NCBI RefSeq assembly: GCF_900106775.1
Contig: NZ_FNNQ01000008.1
Coordinates: 62,001-126,000 of the forward strand
DNA from: Marininema mesophilum
GTDB taxonomy: Bacteria; Bacillota; Bacilli; Thermoactinomycetales; DSM-45169
Length of the DNA: 64,000 bases
Reading direction: 5' to 3'
Within the stretch, counting starts at the first letter, position 1, and each line of letters starts with the position of its first letter. The translations under genes and the position numbers were made by a program. Shown here piece by piece: positions 7,828-17,167 of the stretch. The notes beneath the pieces are model-generated. The model made no database searches. It was not told the origin of the DNA and saw only the letters and a list, made by a program, of their open reading frames with translations.

Positions 7828-10800
7828 TTATCGGGTGCCGGGTGGAGAAACCTCTTTCAAGCGGAATGATTGCATCCCCAATATTTCTTCGACGTGCGCC
7901 TTGCACGCAGCGGAGGGGCGGATCCCATACTTTGCAACAGGTAGGGCAAGTACTTTGCCTGTGGATTCATAATAAAGTCGCACCGCCACCGTTCCCTCAT
8001 AGGAGGCAAGGACCTTGTGTAAAGCCGCCATCGCGGCAGTCCCCTCCTTCTCCCGTGAAATACGAATATAGGCTTCTACCCGGGGAGTGCGGCTCTTTAT
8101 TGTTCTCTTTTGGGGGGCATGAGTAGCTACTCGTTCCAGATCCTCAATCGTCCCTGGAATCAGCTTCACTCCTTTTTCATGGTGATTCACCCTCCCCGAC
8201 ACCCAAATCGGCCGATCCAATTGCAAAAGGGTTCGATACTGACGCAGGGTAGTAGGAAAGACTACCAATTCTACTTGATGAGAAAAGTCCTCTAGCGTGA
8301 CAAACGCCATCCCTTCTCCTTTTTTGGTCGTAATCCCCTTTACCTCTCGCACCAGGCCAGCAACCGTCACCTTCGTATCCTCAGGAACATCTTCTAAGTC
8401 AGCCAATCGATGATCGGTTGTGTGGGTGATCGTCTCTCCAAAGGCTTCCAATGGATGCCCGGATAAGTAGAGCCCAAGTAAGTCTCTCTCCATCTCCAAT
8501 TGCTCATGCTGATTAAAAGGTTTGACATGACTGTAATCAAATTTTCCTGTAGCGCTCGTGGCAGGTTCATCAAAGAGTTGGAGCTGGTTCTCTGATGCAC
8601 GCCGCTGATGCTCTCCACCATGCTCCATCGCTTCGTCCAACATCGCGAGTCCTTTCGCTCGATGTTCAAGCAAATTATCCATCGCGCCACACTGAATCAG
8701 CGACTCAATCACTCTCCGATTACAATTACGCAGATCGACTCGGTCACAAAAATCGAAGAGATCTCTAAATTCCCTGTTCCTTCTCTCCTTCAAGATGGAG
8801 GTAATCGCATGGGTGCCCACATTTTTAACAGCTCCCAATCCCATGCGAATCCCCTCCCCCTTCACACTAAAAGCTCGATCACTCTCATTGACATCCGGGT
8901 GATAGACCGGAAGGCCCATTCGGCGACAATCCTCAATATACTCCGCCATCTTGCTATGATTCCCCATCACGGTCGTCAACAGAGCGGACATAAAATGTTG
9001 GGGATAGTTCGCTTTCAGAAAAGCTGTCTGATACACGAGCACCGCATAGGCCGCTGAATGGCTTCGGTTAAACCCATAATCGGCGAATTGGACAATCAGG
9101 TCGTATACCTTTTTGCCCGTCTCCACACTAATCCCTTTTGCCGTTGCACCCTGAACAAAAGCTTCCCTTTGTTCGTCCAGAACCCTTCGTTTTTTCTTTG
9201 AGACTGCTCGTCTGAGGATATCTGCCTGTCCAAGGGTAAAACCTGCCATAGTACTCGCGATGCGCATAATCTGTTCCTGATAAACGATAATTCCATAGGT
9301 ATTTTCTAAAATAGGCTTTAGCTTTTCATGTGGATAATCAACCTTCTCCAGGCCATGTTTCGCCCGGATAAATCGAGGAATTTGCGCCATCGGCCCTGGT
9401 CGATATAAGGCCAGTACAGCGATCAAATCCTCAAAAACCGTCGGCTTCAGCTCACGCAATACCTTGCGCATGCCGGATGATTCCAGCTGAAAGACACCCA
9501 TCGTCTCTCCTTTACCCAACATCGCATAGGTAGCTTTATCGTCATAGTCATCACCGCTAAAATTAATGATAACTCCTTCTTTTTCTTTAATCGCCGCAAT
9601 CGTCCGTTCGATTACTGTTAAATTGCGTAGTCCGAGGAAATCCGCCTTCAATAGACCAATCTCTTCTAAGGCTTCCATCGGATATTGGGTAAGAGAAATG
9701 CCCTCGTTTCCTTCTTCCAATGGCACAAAATCGGTCAAATCTCCTTGTGAGATGACCACTCCTGCGGCATGGGTAGAAGCATGTCTCGGAATGCCTTCCA
9801 CCTTGGCTACGGTCTCCATCAGTCGTGTCAACCGAGGATCTTGCTTACTCCATTGAGCCAATTCCGACTCGGGCTTCATCACTTCCTCTAATCGGATACC
9901 GGGTTGAAGCGGAATCATTTTTGCTGCCTTGTCAATATCACTATACGGTAGTCCCATCACTCTTCCCACATCCCGCACAGCCGCACGAGGAGCCATGGTA
10001 CCAAAGGTAATAATTTGCGCCACACGATGAGCCCCATACTTCTTCGTCACATATTCGATCACTTCATCGCGCCGCTCATAGTTAAAATCGATGTCAATAT
10101 CAGGCATGTTAATCCGCTCTGGATTGAGAAATCGTTCAAAAAGTAGATAATATCGGATCGGATCAATATCCGTGATTTTTAATACATAGGCGACAAGACT
10201 TCCTGCTGCTGATCCCCGTCCAGGACCTACAGCAATCCCCGCTTCCCTAGCAAACCGGACAAAATCCCAAACAATCAAGAAATAATCAGAGAACCCCATC
10301 TCCCCAATGACCGACAATTCATATTCAAGCCGCTCTCTCACCTCTTCTGTCAATGTTCCGTAGCGAGACTGAGCCCCTTCCAGACAGAGGCGCCGAAGGT
10401 AGCTAGCTGCATGTTCTTCTTCCGGAACAGGAAAAGATGGGAGCAATCTTCCCCCTAGTGGAATTTCTACCTGACAGCGTTCAGCAATACGCCGTGTATT
10501 AGCCACTGCCTCAGGCAGATGAGCAAATAGGCGCGCCATTTCCTCTGCGGATTTTAGATAAAACTCCTCGGTGGGAAAACGTAGTCGCTCCTTCTCCTCC
10601 AGCTTACTGTTTGTACCGATGCAGAGAAGACAATCCTGCACCTCTGCATCCCGACGCGCTATATAATGAAGGTCATTGGTCGCAATAAGTGGAATTCCCA
10701 TCCCCTGGGAAAGGCCGATTAATTGTCGATTCACTTGTTGCTGCTCAGGAATTCCATGATCCTGAAGCTCAAAAAAGAAATGGTCAGGGCCAAAGATCTC

Positions 10801-11286
10801 CTGATATTCCTCAGCCAAGCGATGAGCTTTCCTGGTATCTCCATCGAGAATCGCCTGGGGTATATCCCCTGCAAGACAAGAACTTGTAGCGATTAAGCCT
10901 TCACTATAACGACGAAGGGTCTCTTTATCTACCCGCGGTTTATAATGAAACCCTCGTAAATGGGCCTCGGACACCAATTTCATCAGGTTGCGATATCCCT
11001 CTGTGGTTTCTGCCAACAACAGAAGATGATGAATTCGACTTTCTCGCTGTGAAAGACGCTCTTCCATACTTGCAGTCAAGTACATCTCACAGCCAATGAT
11101 GGGCTTGATTCCTTCTTCCTGACAAGCCTTATAAAAAGGAATCACTCCATACATCGCACCATGATCCGTGATGGCTAGACTATCAAACCCGGTCTCCTTT
11201 GCCTTCTTCACCAGCTCATGGATTCGTGCAGCACCATCCAAAAGGCTATATTCTGTATGTACATGCAAATGCACAAAGTCGCTCAT
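7828..11286 (-). CDS. dnaE: DNA polymerase III subunit alpha (DnaE)
   Basis: Replicative polymerase of the C family, 1152 aa. An N-terminal PHP domain begins FVHLHVHTEYSLLDGAARI. The polymerase core has GRGSAAGSLVAY and the catalytic PDIDIDF acidic pair near residues 396-398, with a helix-hairpin-helix region around GFNRSHSAAYAVLVYQTAFLK. A C-terminal OB fold (VTVAGLVREVKGI...) spans about residues 985-1060. In Bacillus the DnaE homologue extends primers for PolC. The divergent ytrH-ytrI pair next door is the same arrangement as in Bacillus. The ATG at 11286 lacks a strong alternative. Confidence 0.97.
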   Translation of the reverse strand: MSDFVHLHVHTEYSLLDGAARIHELVKKAKETGFDSLAITDHGAMYGVIPFYKACQEEGIKPIIGCEMYLTASMEERLSQRESRIHHLLLLAETTEGYRNLMKLVSEAHLRGFHYKPRVDKETLRRYSEGLIATSSCLAGDIPQAILDGDTRKAHRLAEEYQEIFGPDHFFFELQDHGIPEQQQVNRQLIGLSQGMGIPLIATNDLHYIARRDAEVQDCLLCIGTNSKLEEKERLRFPTEEFYLKSAEEMARLFAHLPEAVANTRRIAERCQVEIPLGGRLLPSFPVPEEEHAASYLRRLCLEGAQSRYGTLTEEVRERLEYELSVIGEMGFSDYFLIVWDFVRFAREAGIAVGPGRGSAAGSLVAYVLKITDIDPIRYYLLFERFLNPERINMPDIDIDFNYERRDEVIEYVTKKYGAHRVAQIITFGTMAPRAAVRDVGRVMGLPYSDIDKAAKMIPLQPGIRLEEVMKPESELAQWSKQDPRLTRLMETVAKVEGIPRHASTHAAGVVISQGDLTDFVPLEEGNEGISLTQYPMEALEEIGLLKADFLGLRNLTVIERTIAAIKEKEGVIINFSGDDYDDKATYAMLGKGETMGVFQLESSGMRKVLRELKPTVFEDLIAVLALYRPGPMAQIPRFIRAKHGLEKVDYPHEKLKPILENTYGIIVYQEQIMRIASTMAGFTLGQADILRRAVSKKKRRVLDEQREAFVQGATAKGISVETGKKVYDLIVQFADYGFNRSHSAAYAVLVYQTAFLKANYPQHFMSALLTTVMGNHSKMAEYIEDCRRMGLPVYHPDVNESDRAFSVKGEGIRMGLGAVKNVGTHAITSILKERRNREFRDLFDFCDRVDLRNCNRRVIESLIQCGAMDNLLEHRAKGLAMLDEAMEHGGEHQRRASENQLQLFDEPATSATGKFDYSHVKPFNQHEQLEMERDLLGLYLSGHPLEAFGETITHTTDHRLADLEDVPEDTKVTVAGLVREVKGITTKKGEGMAFVTLEDFSHQVELVVFPTTLRQYRTLLQLDRPIWVSGRVNHHEKGVKLIPGTIEDLERVATHAPQKRTIKSRTPRVEAYIRISREKEGTAAMAALHKVLASYEGTVAVRLYYESTGKVLALPVAKYGIRPSAACKAHVEEILGMQSFRLKEVSPPGTR

Positions 11287-11467
11287 ATAATCACCCTGTA
11301 TATGGATTCATGGTCCCATTATACCTCATCCATACACAGGCGAACATACGAACCCTTCTTTTCCCATCTACTACCAAAAAAGGCTATGCGCCTGTCCACA
11401 TAAACCACCTTATCTACTCATAATGATGTAACAACGCACGTTTTCTTCAGCAAAGGGGGGCGCCAGT

Positions 11468-11800
11468 TTGTCAGCTGGGGATTTTTGGTCCACATCTGTT
11501 CTCAATTTTTGTATCGCTCTCGGTGTTGTGCTCGGCGGATCAACAATGGGTGGGGTGGGTGCCTTCTTTACCAATCAACCCCCACTCTACGTCATGGATA
11601 ATTTGGCAGACCAATTAAAAATTTGGGCACTCGTTGCCGCCCTTGGTGGCACCTTTGACACCATCAAGTCCTTTGAACTTCATATTCTCGGTGGAGAATT
11701 AAATCAGGTATTCCAACAGATCTTTTTCATCCTCAGTGCATTTATTGGAGCCCATATCGGTACCACTTTGGTCCGTTGGCTGATCAACGGAGAATGGTGA
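11468..11800 (+). CDS. ytrH: Sporulation membrane protein YtrH
   Basis: A 110-aa membrane protein with two to three hydrophobic segments and a glycine-rich stretch (VVLGGSTMGGVGAFF). It matches the YtrH family, which is mother-cell expressed in Bacillus and needed for efficient sporulation. The start is TTG at 11468 after a strong GGGGGG site. It is divergent from dnaE and 4 bp ahead of ytrI. A weak sigma-E like pair (ATAAA at about 11403, CATAATGA at about 11420, 14-bp spacing) lies upstream; I give this little weight. Confidence 0.88.
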   Translation: MSAGDFWSTSVLNFCIALGVVLGGSTMGGVGAFFTNQPPLYVMDNLADQLKIWALVAALGGTFDTIKSFELHILGGELNQVFQQIFFILSAFIGAHIGTTLVRWLINGEW

Positions 11801-11804
11801 TACT

Positions 11805-12329
11805 ATGTTTAAGGGGAGACATATTCGCCATATCCGGCTCATCGTCGCTTTCGTATTAGGCATCATCATCGGGTGTATCACGATGACCATCTCGTATGGA
11901 GCGAAATTAGAAGGCCTCTACGCAGAACGGGAAACACTCTACTATGAATACAATCAGCGAGTGAAGAAAATACAGCTTCTCCAGCAAGACTTAGACAAAC
12001 GAGCCCAACAAAACGCTCGCCAACAAGAAGGTTCCCAGATCATCAAGCAAATCCAAGTAGAGATTGACTCTCCTGTGAAATTTAATCAAAGCATTGTAAA
12101 AACTGAGGTAGAGACAATCCTTAAGCCTTTCCTTAACAAGTCCGTCCGTTGGGTAAGTAGTGACCCAGCTCTGTTAGACACCATGTTAAAAAAGCGGTTG
12201 GTCAAACTACCCGACAAAAATACAGTGGAAATCCGCTTAAAGTATCTTGCTTTTTTCGACTCAGAGTTGAAGGTATGGGTGTCCGCTAGGGAAATATCTG
12301 ACAAAGATGTGTCTATGAGTGGAGAATAA
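11805..12329 (+). CDS. ytrI: Sporulation membrane protein YtrI
   Basis: A 174-aa protein with one N-terminal membrane segment (LIVAFVLGIIIGCITMTISY, about 12-31), followed by a predicted coiled coil (residues about 38-70, heptad-like with many Q/R) and a small C-terminal domain. This is the layout of Bacillus YtrI, the partner of YtrH in a sporulation operon. The ATG at 11805 follows GAATGGTGA right after the ytrH stop, so the two are co-translated. Assignment rests on the pairing and architecture. Confidence 0.85.
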   Translation: MFKGRHIRHIRLIVAFVLGIIIGCITMTISYGAKLEGLYAERETLYYEYNQRVKKIQLLQQDLDKRAQQNARQQEGSQIIKQIQVEIDSPVKFNQSIVKTEVETILKPFLNKSVRWVSSDPALLDTMLKKRLVKLPDKNTVEIRLKYLAFFDSELKVWVSAREISDKDVSMSGE

Positions 12330-12347
12330 TCGCCAAACTTCCCCCGA

Positions 12348-12392
12348 ATGTGTATGATATAGGTAGACCTACATGTGTATGATATAGATAGA
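12348..12392 (+). repeat. Two tandem copies of a 20-nt motif upstream of a small ORF
   Basis: ATGTGTATGATATAGGTAGA at 12348-12367 recurs with one change (G to A) at 12373-12392, a 25-bp period. The second copy abuts the ribosome binding site of the 76-aa ORF. The copies could be duplicated regulator sites or duplicated -10 like elements. No further evidence is available. Confidence 0.6.
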
Positions 12393-12406
12393 AGGGGGGA
12401 ATCCCA

Positions 12407-12637
12407 TTGATTATCAATCGTAAACAATTGGCGAAGGCAAAAATAGAAAAATTAAAACGAGGATACTCTGCTTATGCAGAGAGCAAGGAAGTTGCTCAAT
12501 TGATTGAAAAGGAACTTGGGCGTCTTAATCTTCCTGTATTTATTGATCGTACGGCGATTGGCTATTGGTTTATCCCAAAGGGACAAGGAGATTCCCACCG
12601 ACAAAGCCCCCCCGATCAGATGGAGTCTCCCCGTTGA
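12407..12637 (+). CDS. Hypothetical protein, 76 aa
   Basis: TTG start at 12407, 8 nt after GGGGGG. The product begins MIINRKQLAKAKIEKLKRGY, a basic helical stretch, followed by KEVAQLIEKELGRL and a hydrophobic RTAIGYWFIPKG segment. I do not recognise the family. It lies between ytrI and ytpI, the place where Bacillus carries the nanoRNase gene nrnA (ytqI), but it shows no DHH motif and is far too short to be that protein. A terminator follows at 12658. Confidence 0.65.
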   Translation: MIINRKQLAKAKIEKLKRGYSAYAESKEVAQLIEKELGRLNLPVFIDRTAIGYWFIPKGQGDSHRQSPPDQMESPR

Positions 12638-12657
12638 CCCATTTTAAGTTACGCAAG

Positions 12658-12686
12658 CTTCCGCCTGCGAGCGGAGGCGTTTTTTT
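12658..12686 (+). terminator. Intrinsic terminator
   Basis: CTTCCGC-CTGCGA-GCGGAGG followed by CGTTTTTTT ends the ytrH-ytrI-small ORF unit. Confidence 0.85.
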
Positions 12687-12721
12687 GTACATAACAACGA
12701 AAAAATAAGGTGGTTTTCCCT

Positions 12722-13069
12722 ATGAAAATCCTCCTCTTGAGCTTAGTTATCTTTATCATCATCACTGCGCTCCGTACCTTCACCCTCAGTATGGCATCCC
12801 ATCGAACAGAAGGCTTACCCCAAATGAAACTGCGCGCCAAGATGAACATCTGGATGGGAACGATGTTTCTAGCCATTGCCTTGTTACAAGCACTATCCTT
12901 GTCTGGAAACTGGATCCGATCCATCCTATTGCTCATCATCGCTGCCCTTGGCCTCTTCAACCTTTTCGCAGGCTGGAGCAATCTGCTTCGCGTTCGTCGA
13001 TTGGAAGAAGAACAAAAACAGAGCCCAGATACCATAGATCATGAGGATGGGGACAAAAAAAAAGAATAA
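12722..13069 (+). CDS. ytpI: YtpI-like membrane protein
   Basis: A 115-aa protein with three hydrophobic segments and a charged C-terminal tail (RRLEEEQKQSP...). Length, three-helix topology and genomic position near dnaE and ytoI match the YtpI family of Bacillus, of unknown function. The ATG at 12722 is preferred over the GTG at 12710 because AAGGTGG lies 8 nt before it. A perfect long hairpin terminator follows 5 bp after the stop. Confidence 0.75.
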   Translation: MKILLLSLVIFIIITALRTFTLSMASHRTEGLPQMKLRAKMNIWMGTMFLAIALLQALSLSGNWIRSILLLIIAALGLFNLFAGWSNLLRVRRLEEEQKQSPDTIDHEDGDKKKE

Positions 13070-13074
13070 ATATA

Positions 13075-13123
13075 GCACATCAACCGTACAATAGATGGCT
13101 CATTGTACGGTTGATGTGCTTTT
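13075..13123. terminator. Perfect 18-bp hairpin terminator between convergent genes
   Basis: GCACATCAACCGTACAAT (13075-13092) and its exact complement at 13102-13119 flank a 9-nt loop, with TTTT on the plus side. It closes ytpI and may also serve the convergent hydrolase remnant ending at 13163. Confidence 0.88.
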
Positions 13124-13162
13124 ATAGCGGACAACCTATAAAAAAATCCTTTTTCCCCATGT

Positions 13163-14249
13163 TTACACAATAAGAAAATTGCTGAGAGCTTTTAGCAAAC
13201 CTTTAGGATCTTCCTCAGCAATCAGGTGACCACAAGGCAAAGAGTATCCTTGTACATTGGCGGCTTCTTCATGCCACAAAGCAAGAACATTGAATAATTG
13301 ACCGACGGTTCCATACTCACCCCATATTACAAGCAATGGGGGCTCTGCCTTATGCCCCTTAAATTCATCATGGATTTTCTTATCGATGGTAACAGAGGCC
13401 CGATAGTCATTACAAACAGCATGCACACAAGCCGGGTTTTGATAACATCTCAGGTATTCCGCAAAGGCACCTGGCGTAACTGCTCCTGGAGTCTTACTTT
13501 GTTCTTCCAGGTGGGTCAGCAAGTATAAGCTTGGTACAGCACCTATCATACATTCGGGCAATGGCGCAGGCTGGATGTGAAAAAACCACCAGAAGTACCT
13601 CGTGGCAAACTCCTGGTTCGTATGATCATACATGAGTGTCGCTGGAGCGATATCGAGGACTACTGCACGTTCGATCACCTGTGGATAGTCCAGCATCATT
13701 TGATGTAACACACGGGCACCACGGTCATGACCAACAGCCTGAAAGCGGCTGAAGCCAAGGGAGTACATTACTTCAACTTGATCGATTCCCATTGCTCTCT
13801 TTGAGTAATTGATGTGATCAAGACCACCATCAGGTTTACTAGAATCACCATAGCCACGAAGATCTGTCAATACAACAGTGAAGTGTTTTGCGAGTGGTCC
13901 CGCAACTTTATGCCAGGCGACATGGGTCTCTGGGGGTCTCTGGATGCCCGTGTAGCAATAAAAGTGGTGGCCCACTACCACCGACAAGCGTGTTGATGGT
14001 AGCGCCACTGGTACATATAAATTGTTGTTGGAAACCAGGGAAGAAGTGCATGTTAGCAACCGCCCAAGGACCTGCAGCTTGGTTTGAAGCGTTGACTGCA
14101 GTAGCATAGTCTGTTGGAAGTTGGATACAACCCTGGCTATAGTCAGCAGACCCCATTAAGTTTTTCGTTCTTCGCATGCCTGTATCCAGATCAAAAATCA
14201 GTGGAGACAGTTTGCCGGAAAAATTTTGCGAATCATCAAAATGGGGCAT
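13163..14249 (-). pseudogene. Haloacetate dehalogenase-like alpha/beta hydrolase, frameshifted
   Basis: Two overlapping minus-strand frames together encode one alpha/beta hydrolase. The first starts at ATG 14249 (after AAAGGTGA) and reads to ...PPLLLLHGHPET before ending at a stop at 13908. The second frame continues with HVAWHKVAGPLAKHF..., the nucleophile motif GHDRGARV, IQPAPLPE and the C-terminal CGHLIAEE. These features resemble fluoroacetate/haloacetate dehalogenases and epoxide hydrolases. The break is a tandem 10-bp duplication: GGGTCTCTGG occurs twice at 13924-13943. Removing one copy restores a continuous reading frame. The N-terminal 75 residues are an unusual extension. A sequencing or assembly error cannot be excluded. 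Confidence 0.82.
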
Positions 14250-14418
14250 GTTGTTATCACCTTTCAAAATGATCTGTTAAATATCGCGCTTTATAGTTAA
14301 TTGACATCTTTTTATGTGATTTTGTTCATTTTAACTTTAGAGAGAAATCGCTTCTCCTTAGAATAGAAAAAGCCCACTACGCTATCTTCTTCCTGAATAG
14401 CTTCGATATCCAGGCCGG

Positions 14419-15333
14419 CTACCGTTTTTTCCTGTTCAAGAAGGCTAGAATGGGATCCAATCGATAAGGAGAAGCTGGTTGAACCACCTTTTGAAAAGGG
14501 TCTCCCTTTAGAGAAAGACGCTTATGAATCGTGTTGACAGTGAAGGCTTGTGGAGTAAGGCCCGGTTTGAGTTCATCCCAGGTAAGCGGTGTGGAAACGG
14601 GTGCTCCTGGTCGAGCACGGGTACTGTAGGGAGCAATGAGGGACTTTCCCCGCCAGTGTTGGAGGTAATCAAAGTAAACTTTCTCCCCTCGTTTATCCAC
14701 TTTTCTCTCCAAGGTGATTAGATCCGGACGACGACCGGCCAGGTAATCCGCTAAAAAGTGGCTAATCCGACGTGTTTGTTCAAAGGGGTAGATCGGTTGA
14801 ATCGGTACATAAACTTGAAGCCCAGTAGCTCCCGATGTTTTAACTACACCATCCAGGTCTAATTCTCGGAGAGCTTCGCGAGTGAGGAGTGCGGTTTCAA
14901 TGACTCGATCAAAATCCTCAACAGACGGATCAATATCAAATACCAGTTCTGTAGGCATTCCAGGATCATCTGCCCGATCAAATGAAAGGTGGTATTCGAG
15001 GCAGGCCAGATTTGCCAGCCACACCAACGTTGGAGCATTCTCCAAGAGAATATAGTTCAATTTTCCCGATGAAGCCGTTGAAATCCAATCCGGTATATGG
15101 GAAGGGGCATTTTTTTGATAAAAGCTCTCTCCACCCACACCATGCGGCCAGCGAATCATAGTGAGAAAGCGACGGCGGGCATAGGGGAGAATATAGGGAG
15201 CAAGCCGTGTAAGATGAAGGATCCAGTCCCACTTGGTTAACGATATATCCGGAAATAGCACTTTGTCTGGATTAGAAATACGAATTTCTCGTTCTTCTAT
15301 TTGTACTGTACTAGCTTTGCTAACTTTGCCCAT
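14419..15333 (-). CDS. ligD: LigD polymerase (primase-like) domain protein
   Basis: The polymerase part of the bacterial non-homologous end-joining ligase, here a separate protein of 304 aa. It begins with ISNPDKVLFPDISLTKWDWI, then FYQKNAPSHIPDW. The catalytic archaeo-eukaryotic primase acidic motif LVFDIDPS is followed by VKTSGATGLQVYVPI. ATG 15333 follows GGAAGGAGAA. An in-frame ATG at 15363 with a GGAG site is a possible alternative. It is downstream of the ligase gene and Ku. The domain fills gaps and adds nucleotides at broken ends. Confidence 0.92.
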   Translation of the reverse strand: MGKVSKASTVQIEEREIRISNPDKVLFPDISLTKWDWILHLTRLAPYILPYARRRFLTMIRWPHGVGGESFYQKNAPSHIPDWISTASSGKLNYILLENAPTLVWLANLACLEYHLSFDRADDPGMPTELVFDIDPSVEDFDRVIETALLTREALRELDLDGVVKTSGATGLQVYVPIQPIYPFEQTRRISHFLADYLAGRRPDLITLERKVDKRGEKVYFDYLQHWRGKSLIAPYSTRARPGAPVSTPLTWDELKPGLTPQAFTVNTIHKRLSLKGDPFQKVVQPASPYRLDPILAFLNRKKR

Positions 15334-15383
15334 ATGTTCTTCTCCTTCCCACTCGTAACTCATACTTCTCCGGATCATCAAGA

Positions 15384-16307
15384 CTAGATCGATGATGAGG
15401 ATGATAAAAATCCTTCGATCCTTGGAGAGCGAAGGCTTCCTACAGGAGTCCATTCTAAGTATCGAACCTTAACCTGGAGCGATGGAACAATCCAATGAAT
15501 GTCACGATCAGATGGTGGATTGACCACTGTGGGGCTGGATCGCTCTTGTGATGGGTACCAGTCAGCAAGTATCTGGCGCTCTTCGGCACTCAATCCTGAC
15601 CCTGCTCGTCCAATATAACGCCAACCATTTTTCCCCTCAGGCAACGCTAATGCCAGAGAATGAACGCCGCCTGTTCCAAGAATAACCCCACTCACGGTTG
15701 CTGTAAGCAGACGAAAATGCTTCACCTTCTGCCAGGTGGGATGTTTGCCCCCTGGATGATAAAGACCCTCCCGTTCCTTCATGATGATGCCCTCCCACCC
15801 TCTATGACGAGTTTCCTCCCATAGAGCGGATCCATCGTCAAAACTATCCGTTTGTTGAATCCTCTCCTCCTTTACATGGGAGAATAAATCCTGAAGCCGC
15901 GCCTGTCGATAAGACAAGTATTGATCGATCAATAAGCGACTCTCCTCATAAAGAAGGTCAAAAATCATAAAATGAACGGGGAGTTGCCGTGCGAGAATTT
16001 GTATCCGGTGGGAAGCAGAAACTAAATCCCTTTTTAGTATTTGAAAAAAATCGGACTTCCCCTGATGAAAAACAACTAATTCGCCATCAAGAATCACATT
16101 AGTGAAAGGTAATCGAGAGAGGGAAGCTATCATATCGGGGTATCGTTCGGTCCGATCGGCTCCCTTACCATTAATCAACCGAATGTTTCCTTGATCGAGA
16201 TAGGCAAGCATTCGAACTCCATCCCATTTTGCCTGATAGAGCCAATTCTTTGATTGGAACACCTCATCCCGCAGCATGGGTTTCATCGGTGAAATTCGTT
16301 TCAGCAT
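15384..16307 (-). CDS. ATP-dependent DNA ligase (LigD ligase domain)
   Basis: A 307-aa ligase with the adenylation motif KWDGVRM (lysine at about residue 28), the GELVVF and FDLLYEE motifs, EGIIMKE and WQKVKHF (motif V). A C-terminal OB domain follows (GRAGSGLS...KVRYLEW). This is the ligase half that in Bacillus LigD is fused to the polymerase half. Here a stop codon and new start separate them, with the polymerase gene 50 bp downstream. The unusual serine run SSSSS at the C-terminus marks where the fusion linker would be. ATG 16307 was used. Confidence 0.92.
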   Translation of the reverse strand: MLKRISPMKPMLRDEVFQSKNWLYQAKWDGVRMLAYLDQGNIRLINGKGADRTERYPDMIASLSRLPFTNVILDGELVVFHQGKSDFFQILKRDLVSASHRIQILARQLPVHFMIFDLLYEESRLLIDQYLSYRQARLQDLFSHVKEERIQQTDSFDDGSALWEETRHRGWEGIIMKEREGLYHPGGKHPTWQKVKHFRLLTATVSGVILGTGGVHSLALALPEGKNGWRYIGRAGSGLSAEERQILADWYPSQERSSPTVVNPPSDRDIHWIVPSLQVKVRYLEWTPVGSLRSPRIEGFLSSSSSI

Positions 16308-16336
16308 GCAAAAGCCCCTTTTCCTTCATACACCAC

Positions 16337-17167
16337 TTACTCCGCCACCTTTTTCTTCTTGGTGGTACTTGTTTTTTTCCGTCCTGTCTTCTTCTTCGAT
16401 GTTCCCGATTGATTGAGACTTGCCTTCAGAGCTTCCATGATGTCGACCACTTGTTCTGGTTGCCGTTCGGGTGCTTCGACAATATCCTCCCCTTTAACCT
16501 TCTTCTCAATCGCCTCCTCCAAAGCTTCTCGATAGTCATCTTGATACTTTTTGGGTTCAAAGGGAACGGTCAGTTGATCGATTAATTGAATCGCCATTTT
16601 TTTCTCTTTCTCAGGTAGTTCCATCTCTAAAGGAACATCAGGGATAAGTCCAGCATCCCGTACTTCATCGGGGTAGAAGATAGTCTCAACCACTAAACTG
16701 TTTTGGAAAACGCGTACCACGGCTAATGACTGTTTTGAACGAATGGTCACCTTGGCTATCCCAATCTTTCCACTCTCGTTCATAGCAGCACGCAAAAGGG
16801 CATAGCCGCGATCTCCGTGGTCTCCAGGTCCTAAATAGTAGGTTTTATCGAAATAAATAGGATCAATTTCTTCCAAGTTAACGAAGTCAAGAATTTCGAT
16901 GGATTTCCGATTTTCGGGCATGATTGCCTCGATCTCCTCTTTTTCCATCAATACAAATTGATTATCCGCGTATTCAAATCCTTTAACGATATCTTGCCAA
17001 GGAACCTCTTCGTCACAATTGGGACACCTCCGGGCATATTCAATCGGAGTTTTACATTTGCGGTGAAGATTACGAAACGAAATACTCTTCTCCTTCGTTG
17101 CAGAAAACATCTTCACTGGAATATTGACTAAACCAAAACTGATGGATCCTTTCCAAACGGTATGCAT
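16337..17167 (-). CDS. ku: Non-homologous end-joining protein Ku
   Basis: A homodimeric ring protein that binds DNA ends and recruits LigD. The 276-aa product starts MHTVWKGSISFGLVNIPVKMFSAT, the universal bacterial Ku N-terminus. The ATG at 17167 follows AAGGGAGA; the longer TTG start at 17188 is within that site. CKTPIEYARRCPNC is a putative metal-binding insert, and the C-terminal tail is very lysine-rich, as expected for DNA binding. It leads a minus-strand trio with the ligase and polymerase genes, a complete two-component NHEJ set that in Bacillus protects the germinating spore. Confidence 0.96.
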   Translation of the reverse strand: MHTVWKGSISFGLVNIPVKMFSATKEKSISFRNLHRKCKTPIEYARRCPNCDEEVPWQDIVKGFEYADNQFVLMEKEEIEAIMPENRKSIEILDFVNLEEIDPIYFDKTYYLGPGDHGDRGYALLRAAMNESGKIGIAKVTIRSKQSLAVVRVFQNSLVVETIFYPDEVRDAGLIPDVPLEMELPEKEKKMAIQLIDQLTVPFEPKKYQDDYREALEEAIEKKVKGEDIVEAPERQPEQVVDIMEALKASLNQSGTSKKKTGRKKTSTTKKKKVAE

